Shown: positions 1-6,370 of the stretch, one piece after another
How positions within the stretch are numbered: position 1 is the stretch's first letter
Layout: each line of letters begins with the position of its first letter
Assembly (NCBI GenBank): GCA_002730655.1
Contig: PCAT01000037.1
Location: 1-14,369, forward strand
From: Balneola sp.
Lineage (GTDB): Bacteria; Bacteroidota; Rhodothermia; Balneolales; Balneolaceae
DNA length: 14,369 nucleotides
Direction of reading: 5' to 3'
Program-made: the position numbers and the translations under genes
Notes under the pieces: generated by a model
What the model was told of the DNA's origin: nothing
Database searches by the model: none
The model's input: the letters and a program-made list of their open reading frames with translations, nothing else

Positions 1-178
1 TGATCCAAGAAGCTAAATAGATCTGTTGCTCCAATAACAATAAAACAAAAAATAATAGAAGACTAATCAGGCCGGCATTACACAACCCTAATCTAGTCCG
101 CTGGGCTTGGGACTGTTTATGTCCTTTTTGGAGGCTACGATTCAGTGGGCTATGGCTATTAGTTTGGGTGTTGGGCAC
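1..178 (-). CDS. Partial membrane protein of unknown function (3' end outside window)
   Basis: An open frame runs on the minus strand from a GTG at 178 to the window edge (59 codons, no stop). I do not recognise it. The first 33 residues or so are polar and basic (Gln, Asn, Ser, Lys, Arg rich). They are followed by a strongly hydrophobic stretch containing LISLLLFFVLLLL, which looks like a first transmembrane helix with the basic N-terminus inside (positive-inside rule). The frame is closed upstream by a TAG just before the hydrolase stop, and there is no ATG in frame, so GTG is the most likely start; no Shine-Dalgarno sequence precedes it. It begins 7 bases after the stop of the hydrolase gene, so it is probably part of the same transcript. 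The real start could instead be an in-frame TTG further in. Being short and cut, it could also be non-coding. Confidence 0.42.
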   Translation of the reverse strand, partial: MPNTQTNSHSPLNRSLQKGHKQSQAQRTRLGLCNAGLISLLLFFVLLLLEQQIYLASWI

Positions 179-185
179 AGTGATA

Positions 186-1145
186 CTATTGGGCTAAATC
201 ATTCAAGGTACTAGTAGCAATAACCTTCCAACGCCCATCGATGTTCCCAACCTGTATGCATTCATGATAACGATCGTGCTCCATCATTAACCACCACTGC
301 TCAGCGGCGGCCTGTTTTAAAAAAGCCTGCTTTTCTTTCAGGGTTTGAGTAGGGAACATATCGTAGCCCATTATCCAAACCAAAGGCAGATGCTGGGCGG
401 TAGGGAGTAAATCGGCTACAAAGATCAGGTGCTTGTCTCTGCTAGAAATTTTTGGAAGTTGCTGGCCAAGGGTATGCCCGTTCATAACTAGTACGTCGAG
501 GCCAGGCTCGTAAACGGGATGGTTTACATCATCACTAGTCACATTAACCAGGGAAAGTCGTTCACCGGCAGCAGCGATAGGTCCAATATTTTCTGGTAGG
601 AAGCTAGCCTGTTCGCGGGGGTTGGGCTTGGTGGCGGTGTGAAAGTGATCGGCATGAATGTGATAGCGCGCATTAGGAAATACATGCGTTAAGGTACCAT
701 TCACGTAGTCGGTGGTGCCGCCGCAGTGGTCAAAATGCAGATGGGTAAATATAAGGTCAGTGATCTCGGAAGACTGCACTCCTGCATGAGCTAAGGAAGA
801 TTCGAGCTGTTTTTCGCCTAGCGCGCCATAAGCAAGACCATAGATGCTTGACATTTTTTTGTTGAATTTGTTTCCAGCTCCGTTGTCAACAAGGTATAAT
901 CGGCCGGTAGTCAAGGAGCGAATAAGTAGACACCGCATAGTCATTGGAATACGATTTTTGTCGTCGGGAGGTAGCTGTCTAGCCCAAAGGGCTTTCGGAA
1001 CGATGCCAAACATGGCTCCTCCGTCGAGCCAAATATCGCCAGTTTCTATCCAATGCAACTCAAAAGAACCGAAGCGTACCCATCGGTGATCTTGAATGGC
1101 GCCTGCAGAGGGCACATGTAGATCGATGGGGCTTGGGGTGTTCAT
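186..1145 (-). CDS. Metallo-beta-lactamase-fold hydrolase
   Basis: This 319-residue protein has the full metal-binding set of the metallo-beta-lactamase superfamily: the H-x-H-x-D-H motif in THLHFDHCGG (His135, His137, Asp139, His140), His224 in NGHTLGQ, Asp245 in FVADLLP and His290 in MMEHDRY. It should bind two metal ions, usually zinc, and hydrolyse an ester, lactone or related bond. The substrate cannot be read from the sequence. There is no signal peptide or membrane segment, so it is probably cytoplasmic. The overall layout (an N-terminal GAMFGIVPK segment, then the metal motifs) resembles the branch that includes N-acyl-homoserine lactonase-like enzymes, but that does not prove lactonase activity. 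Its ATG lies one base after the coxD stop, so it is almost certainly translated from the oxidase transcript. The role in respiration, if any, is unknown. It is not a resistance beta-lactamase of classes B1-B3 by context. Confidence 0.9.
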   Translation of the reverse strand: MNTPSPIDLHVPSAGAIQDHRWVRFGSFELHWIETGDIWLDGGAMFGIVPKALWARQLPPDDKNRIPMTMRCLLIRSLTTGRLYLVDNGAGNKFNKKMSSIYGLAYGALGEKQLESSLAHAGVQSSEITDLIFTHLHFDHCGGTTDYVNGTLTHVFPNARYHIHADHFHTATKPNPREQASFLPENIGPIAAAGERLSLVNVTSDDVNHPVYEPGLDVLVMNGHTLGQQLPKISSRDKHLIFVADLLPTAQHLPLVWIMGYDMFPTQTLKEKQAFLKQAAAEQWWLMMEHDRYHECIQVGNIDGRWKVIATSTLNDLAQ

Positions 1146-1146
1146 C

Positions 1147-1458
1147 TTAGAAGGATGGAACTATATCGTCGCGGTATAGCGTATCAAGTAAGGTAATGCT
1201 GACCATTAGTATGAAGAATGCCAGCGCGCCAATGAGCAGCATAGAGTTGAATTTGGTATCCCAGTAGAGGCCCATGAAGAATGCGGCAACTAAAAAAGCT
1301 TTGGTTAAGGCGATCGCCATAGCCGTTAGTATGTCGAAAGGGGAGGGAAGGCCCAATCCAGCTACAGTGACGGTTAGCACCGTTAGTATTAATAGAGCTA
1401 TTCCGATGCCCCAAAGTTGCTTGGCCGATGCTATGTGATGTTCGTGATGTTCACTCAT
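1147..1458 (-). CDS. coxD: Cytochrome c oxidase subunit IV (prokaryotic type)
   Basis: A 103-residue protein with three predicted membrane helices (about residues 15-35, 41-63 and 70-92), a short His-rich N-terminus (MSEHHEHHIAS) and the pattern LTKAFLVAAFFMGLYWD, typical of the small prokaryotic COX4 family (CyoD/CtaF-like). These subunits carry no cofactor. They are thought to stabilise the contact between subunits I and III of haem-copper oxidases. It follows coxC after a gap of 65 bases and is followed after one base by the hydrolase gene. The length fits the family. The ATG is preceded by an A-rich stretch and has no Shine-Dalgarno sequence, as for most genes here. Confidence 0.9.
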   Translation of the reverse strand: MSEHHEHHIASAKQLWGIGIALLILTVLTVTVAGLGLPSPFDILTAMAIALTKAFLVAAFFMGLYWDTKFNSMLLIGALAFFILMVSITLLDTLYRDDIVPSF

Positions 1459-1523
1459 GTTGATAAAATTTCTTGGTTTCGTGAGGTGAATATTAAATCA
1501 GGTTCAAAAGACATGAACAGGCG

Positions 1524-2189
1524 TCATTCGATTAAGTATAAGAGTGGGAATAAGAAAATCCAGATTAGATCTACTAAGTGCCAGTATAATCCGGTTATTT
1601 CTACCGGAGTGTAGTACTCTGAGTTGAAATGCCCTTTGCGTGCGCGTATGTACAGCCAAATCATAAGACCTATCCCTACAATAACGTGTAGTCCATGCAC
1701 ACCCGTCATCATGTAGTAAATTCCAAAGAAAATATTAGCTTTCGGGTGGTCAAGTACTGCTGCGATTTCAGGAGTGGGGTTCCAAAACGAACCAGGGGCA
1801 ATCCCGAGGTGCAGTTTGTGCTCGTATTCGAAGTACTTAATCACCAAAAATACACAGGCTAACAGAATGGTAATGAGCAGGTTAATTTCTAAACCACGCT
1901 TCTGATTGTTCTGCGCTGAACGAATGGCCATGGCTACGGTTAGTGAACTACCTATCAGGACCACTGTATTGACCGCGCCCCAAAAGGTATTAAGCTCGAG
2001 GGCTGCTTGGGTAAAGAGTTCGGGGTACCAAGCCCGGAATATAATGTAAGCGCAAAAAAGTCCGCCAAAGAATAAGATTTCGTTCACCAAAAATACCCAC
2101 ATTCCCAACTTGGCCGACTCAAACTGTTGATTGGAGTCCACAAAGTGGTGATGAACGTGTTTAGGATGAGTTGCTGAATGATTCGCCAT
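1524..2189 (-). CDS. coxC: Cytochrome c oxidase subunit III
   Basis: A 221-residue, five-helix protein of the haem-copper oxidase subunit III family (CoxC/CyoC). Visible family marks are the first helix with LGMWVFLVNEILFFGGLF (including the conserved Glu), the central HGLHVIVGIGLM helix with two His, and the C-terminal YWHLVDLIWIFLFPLLYL. Five helices rather than seven is the shorter bacterial form. Subunit III binds lipid and keeps the proton uptake path of subunit I stable; it has no redox centre. The N-terminus is His-rich (HPKHVHHHF), with no evident function. The gene lies 36 bases after coxA and 65 before coxD. Start: the ATG at 2189 is preceded by an AC-rich, Shine-Dalgarno-free leader, and no better start is seen. 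Confidence 0.95.
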   Translation of the reverse strand: MANHSATHPKHVHHHFVDSNQQFESAKLGMWVFLVNEILFFGGLFCAYIIFRAWYPELFTQAALELNTFWGAVNTVVLIGSSLTVAMAIRSAQNNQKRGLEINLLITILLACVFLVIKYFEYEHKLHLGIAPGSFWNPTPEIAAVLDHPKANIFFGIYYMMTGVHGLHVIVGIGLMIWLYIRARKGHFNSEYYTPVEITGLYWHLVDLIWIFLFPLLYLIE

Positions 2190-2225
2190 ACGTTTGTTCG
2201 TCTATTTGGTTAGTTAATTCCGTAA

Positions 2226-3992
2226 TTAGGCTGAGGTTGTTTCGGCTGCTTCAGAGCCGGTCGCATCTGCGGCTAAGTACTTCTCGCCGTGTCCATGCTC
2301 AACGGCTAGTCCAAGCTGAAACTCTTCAATTGGCTGGTGGTAGTCGTAAGGACCGTGGATAACCACCGGCGTATGAGAAAAATTGTGGAAATCCGGGGGA
2401 GAAGTACTTTGCCATTCGAGTCCACGTGAGTTCCATGGATTTGGTCCTGCTTTTTTTCCTTTAAACAGAGAGTGAGCTAAGTAATAAAGAATGATAAGAA
2501 AGCCCAGTGCCAAGATGTATGAGCCAATGGTGGATGTCTGGTGGAAAGGGGTAAATTGATCGATGTAGTTGTAGTAGCGTCTTGGCATCCCTTGGGCTCC
2601 CATAATAAACTGAGGAAGGAAGGTCACGTTAAAGCCAATAAAGATAAACCCAGCAGCAATTTTAGCTAAGGGCTCATTATACATTTTACCAGTCATTTTT
2701 GGCCACCAGTAATGCAGGCCAGCTAGCAGGGCAATGAGAGTACCTCCCATCATCACATAGTGGAAATGCGCAACTACATAATAGGTGTCGTGTAAGTGAA
2801 TGTCCACGGATAGTGCGCCAAGCATAATTCCGGTGAACCCACCGATTGAAAATAAGAAGATAAAGATGAATACGTATAACATTGGGGTTTTCATGGAGAT
2901 AGAGCCTCGATAAAGTGTGGCTACCCAGTTGAAAATCTTAATACCTGTTGGAATACCTACCAAGAAGGTGAGGAAAGAAAAAATCGTCGTGGCCACCGCA
3001 CTCTGACCAGAGGTAAACATGTGGTGTCCCCAAACCAAGAAGCCAATGAAAGCAATGGCCAGAGAAGAAAGAGCAATGGCCCAGTACCCAAAAATTGTTT
3101 TTTTTGAAAAGGTGGTAATGACTTCAGAGATAATCCCGAAACCAGGTACAATCATAATGTAAACCGCAGGGTGCGAGTAAAACCAGAAGAAATGCTGGTA
3201 AAGGACCGGATCTCCTCCGAGTGCAGGATCAAAGATGCCGATATCTAGAATATTCTCCATGGCTAGAAGTAAGATAGTAATGGCCAATACTGGGGTTGCT
3301 AAAACCTGAATAATGGAGGTTGCATAAAGTGCCCACACATTTAGCGGCAAACGGTCCCAAGAAATACCTGGGGCACGTAATTTGTGAATGGTGGTAATGA
3401 AGTTGGTTCCCGTTAGAATGGAGGAGAAACCCAAAATAAATACCCCAAGGGTTACCCATATAATACCAGCAGAGTTAGTATCCGAACTGTACGGAGTATA
3501 AAAGGTCCATCCAGTATCAAAACCATTATTGGCTAAAGATAAAAAGGTAAAGATTGCCCCAAATACATAAATATAGAAACTGGCTAAGTTCAATCGTGGG
3601 AAGGCCACATCCTTGGCTCCAAGTTGCATGGGTAAGATAAAGTTACCTAAGGCGGCAGGGATGGAAGGTACCAGTACAAAGAATACCATCATAGCCCCGT
3701 GAAGAGTAAAGAGCTGATTGTAGGTGTCAGCCTCAATAAAAGTTTTTGCAGGCGTCCAAAGCTCCGTCCGTAGCGCAATGGCCAAGAAACCAGCCAACGC
3801 GAAGAAGAAGGCAACCGAACCAAGGTACATGAGCCCAATTTTTTTGTGATCCACTGTCGTTAACCATGCCCAAACCCCTTTTTCGTCAGTCAAGTAGGTG
3901 TTGGTTGGCGTCTGTGCCGGCTGGAATTGTTTTACCTTTAACTTCATGGGGGTCGACGCTGCGCTATTCGCAGATGTTGATACGTTTGCCAT
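2226..3992 (-). CDS. coxA: Cytochrome c oxidase subunit I, caa3 type, A2 class
   Basis: Catalytic subunit of the terminal oxidase, reducing O2 to water at haem a3-CuB with proton pumping. It has about 12 membrane helices. Numbered from ATG 3992 (588 residues), the ligands are all present: low-spin haem His98 and His411, haem a3 His409 (VVAHFHYV), and CuB His274, His323 and His324 (GHHMF). The crosslinking Tyr278 is in YSHPAVY (272-278). The K-channel Lys352 is in PTGIKIFNW; D-channel Asn117, Asp128 and Asn135 are kept. The usual channel Glu (GHPEVY) is Ala, with Tyr-Ser before the His. This is the A2-type YS motif known from Rhodothermus marinus caa3. Start: a TTG at 4004 would add four residues and overlap coxB by 8 bases. 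I prefer the ATG at 3992, 4 bases after the coxB stop. The C-terminus ends in a short polar tail. Confidence 0.97.
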   Translation of the reverse strand: MANVSTSANSAASTPMKLKVKQFQPAQTPTNTYLTDEKGVWAWLTTVDHKKIGLMYLGSVAFFFALAGFLAIALRTELWTPAKTFIEADTYNQLFTLHGAMMVFFVLVPSIPAALGNFILPMQLGAKDVAFPRLNLASFYIYVFGAIFTFLSLANNGFDTGWTFYTPYSSDTNSAGIIWVTLGVFILGFSSILTGTNFITTIHKLRAPGISWDRLPLNVWALYATSIIQVLATPVLAITILLLAMENILDIGIFDPALGGDPVLYQHFFWFYSHPAVYIMIVPGFGIISEVITTFSKKTIFGYWAIALSSLAIAFIGFLVWGHHMFTSGQSAVATTIFSFLTFLVGIPTGIKIFNWVATLYRGSISMKTPMLYVFIFIFLFSIGGFTGIMLGALSVDIHLHDTYYVVAHFHYVMMGGTLIALLAGLHYWWPKMTGKMYNEPLAKIAAGFIFIGFNVTFLPQFIMGAQGMPRRYYNYIDQFTPFHQTSTIGSYILALGFLIILYYLAHSLFKGKKAGPNPWNSRGLEWQSTSPPDFHNFSHTPVVIHGPYDYHQPIEEFQLGLAVEHGHGEKYLAADATGSEAAETTSA

Positions 3993-3996
3993 ACGA

Positions 3997-4938
3997 TTAG
4001 TCAATAGTTTTTAAATATTCAATTATATTCGTGATCTCCTCGTCGCTAATGCGCCCCTCATAAGGAGTCATAACATTTTGATATCCTTCGGCAATTTTTT
4101 CGCCAGGATATAAAATAGATTCGCGGATGTAGTTTTCGTCTACGGTAACGCTGCTTCCATCGGCAAGGTTACGGTCGCGTCCCCAAATACCTTTGAAGCT
4201 AGGACCAATGAGATCTGAACCATCAACGGAATGGCAGGTCTGGCAGCCTTGAAGAGAAACCAATTTTTCGCCTTGTTCTACGGGAGATCCACTAGGAGTA
4301 CCTCCATTTTCGTCTAACCAGGTCTTAAAATCATCAGGTTCATGTACAATAACTTTGGCTAACATATTGGAGTGGCTGGTTCCGCAATACTCGGTACAAA
4401 ATACCTGAGATTCACCCGCTTCTTCTGCTTGAAACCAAACGTAGGTGTAGCGATTGGGGAGTACGTCATGTTTCACGCGGTACTCAGGCACAAAAAAGGA
4501 ATGCAGTACATCGCGTGACTGCATAACCAATTTTATTGGAGTTCCTTTTGGTACATGAATTTCATTGATGGTCTGCGCACCATTTTCGTAATTCACGCTC
4601 CAGTTCCACTTGAACCCGGTCACATGAATTTCATAGGCATCATCGGGTACAGTTTTTAGGTTTAACCACCCAGAATAGCCCCATCCGAACACGACAAAGG
4701 TGATCAGCAGAGGAATAACCGACCAGGTAATTTCCAAGGTGTTGTTGTGTGTAATCACAGGTGTTTTATCGTCTTCAGACTTGCGCTTATAGCGAATCGC
4801 AAAGTAAATCATCGCGAGTACAACGCCCAAGAAGAGGACTAAACTGGCCTCGTTAATAAAGTGAAACAGCCCGTCGGTGGAGTCGGCGGTTAGTGGCGAC
4901 TTGTTTTCCGGGAGCATAAAATCGAAAAGTCTTCCCAT
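3997..4938 (-). CDS. coxB: Cytochrome c oxidase subunit II with fused cytochrome c (caa3)
   Basis: 313 residues. Two membrane helices (about 27-48 and 70-92) are followed by a periplasmic cupredoxin domain holding CuA (ligands His146, Cys181, Glu183, Cys185, His189, Met192 in CTEYCGTSHSNM). A C-terminal class I cytochrome c domain follows, with CQTCH at 232-236 and a probable axial Met290 in NVMTPY. The fused haem makes this a caa3-type enzyme: electrons enter at haem c, pass to CuA and then to haem a in CoxA. No lipobox or long signal peptide is seen. The gene starts 25 bases after the SCO stop and ends 4 bases before the preferred coxA ATG. The cytochrome domain closely resembles the C-terminal domain of ActE in this same operon, which bears on how the two complexes exchange electrons. 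Confidence 0.97.
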   Translation of the reverse strand: MGRLFDFMLPENKSPLTADSTDGLFHFINEASLVLFLGVVLAMIYFAIRYKRKSEDDKTPVITHNNTLEITWSVIPLLITFVVFGWGYSGWLNLKTVPDDAYEIHVTGFKWNWSVNYENGAQTINEIHVPKGTPIKLVMQSRDVLHSFFVPEYRVKHDVLPNRYTYVWFQAEEAGESQVFCTEYCGTSHSNMLAKVIVHEPDDFKTWLDENGGTPSGSPVEQGEKLVSLQGCQTCHSVDGSDLIGPSFKGIWGRDRNLADGSSVTVDENYIRESILYPGEKIAEGYQNVMTPYEGRISDEEITNIIEYLKTID

Positions 4939-4963
4939 AGAAAGAACCTAGATGTTTATTTGA

Positions 4964-5908
4964 TTAGTAATTGAGTGAATTTTTGCGCGATTCACGCAGC
5001 CAATAATACCCTAACAAGATACCAAGAAAAATGAGTGTAGCCAAACCTCCAAGGCTCATAATTCGCTTGGCCATGGGTGCATAGGAATTAGAATTTGGGT
5101 CATACTGATAGCAGTACATAATCAGCTTGTCTATGGTGTTTCCAACAGTACCTTTTGAAGCCTCTAATATAGCAGTGCGCAAATCGAATTCGTTAAATCG
5201 CAACCCATAAAGGTATCGTGTAATCGTGCCATCTGGGCTTAGTAGGATAATAGCTGCGCTATGTGCAAAGTCTTTTGTTCCTGGAATCGGTACCACGCCA
5301 AATCCTACAGTGGAAATAAGGGAGTCAATAGCCGTTTGTTTTCCTGTCAGAAAGGACCATCCTTCGTTAACTTGCACAATGGTGGTGGCATGTTGCTCAG
5401 AACCTTTAGTAGCACCCCAGTTTCCGTTTTCGATATAGTTCTGTTTTACACGTGTGGCTAAGGTGTCGGTTTCAGTGGGGTCAATACTCACCGAGATAAT
5501 GTCAAATTCTTTTCCTGGTTGCCAGGCCAGGTTTTGTATGGCGTCGAAAAGTCCGTCTATGACCAGTCCACAAAGTACGGGGCATTCGTAGTACAGGGGA
5601 TTTAGGATAACGGGCTTTCCGGAGGAGAGTAGATCAACCAGTTGGACGGAGTCCCCATTGGCGTTAGCAAAGTTTAATCCGGCGGGGATGCGCGTTCCAA
5701 GCTTTTCGTTAATACCTATGTCTTGTATAAATGCAGGTTTCGAGTTGGAATTGACTGCATTATTGTTGGTTGAACTGGAGTAAATTCGGTTATGGCTGCT
5801 TTGAGCGAGCAAGATTGCCTGAGCTGAAAGTCCGAACAGTAGAAAAGTTCCAAGAATAAAAGACTTTGGCAATGCGTGTAAAAAGTACTTCATAGAACAA
5901 TGTCTCAT
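4964..5908 (-). CDS. SCO1/SenC-family copper chaperone
   Basis: A thioredoxin-fold protein of the SCO1/SenC family, which delivers copper to (and keeps reduced) the CuA site of subunit II. It sits directly upstream of coxB. It has the copper ligands CPVLC (Cys109, Cys113) and His216 (DFAHSAAI). N-terminal residues 6-31 form a signal peptide-like segment (basic start, then FILGTFLLFGL, possible cleavage after AQA). A second hydrophobic helix lies near the C-terminus (about 283-303) and is followed by a basic tail, so the mature protein is probably anchored from its C-terminal end. This differs from classic N-terminally anchored SCO proteins. Start: the ATG at 5893 (Met6) gives a cleaner signal peptide. 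The ATG at 5908 is also possible. Neither has a Shine-Dalgarno sequence. The gene follows a 54-base gap with a hairpin and a TATAAT box. Confidence 0.93.
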   Translation of the reverse strand: MRHCSMKYFLHALPKSFILGTFLLFGLSAQAILLAQSSHNRIYSSSTNNNAVNSNSKPAFIQDIGINEKLGTRIPAGLNFANANGDSVQLVDLLSSGKPVILNPLYYECPVLCGLVIDGLFDAIQNLAWQPGKEFDIISVSIDPTETDTLATRVKQNYIENGNWGATKGSEQHATTIVQVNEGWSFLTGKQTAIDSLISTVGFGVVPIPGTKDFAHSAAIILLSPDGTITRYLYGLRFNEFDLRTAILEASKGTVGNTIDKLIMYCYQYDPNSNSYAPMAKRIMSLGGLATLIFLGILLGYYWLRESRKNSLNY

Positions 5909-5934
5909 GAACGTATTACAAAATTTGTGTCTCC

Positions 5935-5940
5935 ATTATA
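5935..5940 (-). promoter_or_regulatory. Possible internal -10 box (TATAAT) before the SCO-cox genes
   Basis: On the minus strand a perfect TATAAT lies 26-41 bases upstream of the two candidate SCO starts, in the 54-base gap between the ACIII and oxidase halves. No good TTGACA or TTTG -35/-33 box stands at the right distance, so this could be chance in AT-rich DNA. It also does not fit the Bacteroidota TAnnTTTG consensus. Weak evidence only. Confidence 0.2.
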
Positions 5941-5947
5941 GGATGGT

Positions 5948-5968
5948 GAGTAAGCGATGTGCTCACTC
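5948..5968 (-). other. Hairpin at the end of the 129-residue gene
   Basis: On the minus strand GAGTGAGC and GCTTACTC are separated by the 5-base loop ACATC. They pair over 8 bp with one G-U wobble. The left arm contains the stop codon of the 129-residue gene. No run of U follows, so it is not a classic intrinsic terminator. It may be a stabilising or processing element at the border between the ACIII genes and the SCO-cox genes, or chance. Confidence 0.35.
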
Positions 5969-6352
5969 GTCAGTTGCGATCTTCTCTATAGCCGCATCAA
6001 TGGGCATGTGATAGACTCCGTCTTCGGCGTTCAATACTCCATACGATTGTATATGATTATTTGCGTCTTCGGTTAGTTTATCAATAGAATAGTAAGTGCT
6101 GGTTGCGGTTGCGTTGGCCTTGGACTGCTCAAAGAACATTTGTGAAGCAAAAATCCAAATGATCACAACCGTAGCCACGATACCCACTCCAAGTCCAGAC
6201 CAATATATAAGTTTTTTGAAATCCATGATGTCGTCATTGACACCAAGGGTAATAGCATTGGCTAATTCCTGATCGGAGGTTTCTATAGAAGCATCGTTTT
6301 TGTCGTTGATCGATACGGTAGCTCGAGAAAATTTGTGATGGTCAGCAGACAT
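5963..6352 (-). CDS. Small single-helix membrane protein of unknown function, at the ACIII/caa3 junction
   Basis: 129 residues; I cannot give it a name. Residues 1-47 are polar (MSADHHK start, several Asp/Asn, no Cys). One hydrophobic helix spans about 51-72 (YWSGLGVGIVATVVIIWIFA). A short polar part follows, ending in a segment that reads YGVLNAEDGVYHMPIDAA. This last motif (Tyr-Gly, then Gly-Val-x-x-x-Pro-Ile-Asp-x-Ala) resembles, from memory, the C-terminal IPI-x-x-A motif of small proteins next to cytochrome oxidase genes in other phyla; this was not searched. There is no haem, copper or iron-sulfur motif. It lies 18 bases after actF and 54 before SCO. By position it may be an accessory subunit or assembly factor of ACIII, of caa3 or of their supercomplex. 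The C-terminal motif side should be periplasmic if the N-terminus stays inside. Confidence 0.8.
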   Translation of the reverse strand: MSADHHKFSRATVSINDKNDASIETSDQELANAITLGVNDDIMDFKKLIYWSGLGVGIVATVVIIWIFASQMFFEQSKANATATSTYYSIDKLTEDANNHIQSYGVLNAEDGVYHMPIDAAIEKIATDE

Positions 6353-6370
6353 GATAGGTTCTATATAAGA

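Noticed and set aside
844..1089. Plus-strand open frames opposite the genes (for example 844-1089, 2171-2362, 6867-7124, 12188-12448)
   Set aside because: All are under 90 codons, lie opposite well-supported conserved genes, and their translations show no domain or signal; they are shadow frames.
186..1145. The hydrolase as an antibiotic-resistance beta-lactamase
   Set aside because: There is no signal peptide, no class B layout, and it sits in a respiratory operon; shared fold alone does not support resistance.
1502..1518. Inverted repeat GTTCA/TGAAC between coxC and coxD
   Set aside because: Only 5 bp of stem with a 7-base loop and no U-run; easily found by chance.
4002..4004. TTG start for coxA, adding four residues and overlapping coxB by 8 bases
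   Set aside because: An ATG at 3990-3992 lies just after the coxB stop and gives a normal N-terminus; TTG is rare and has no supporting ribosome site.
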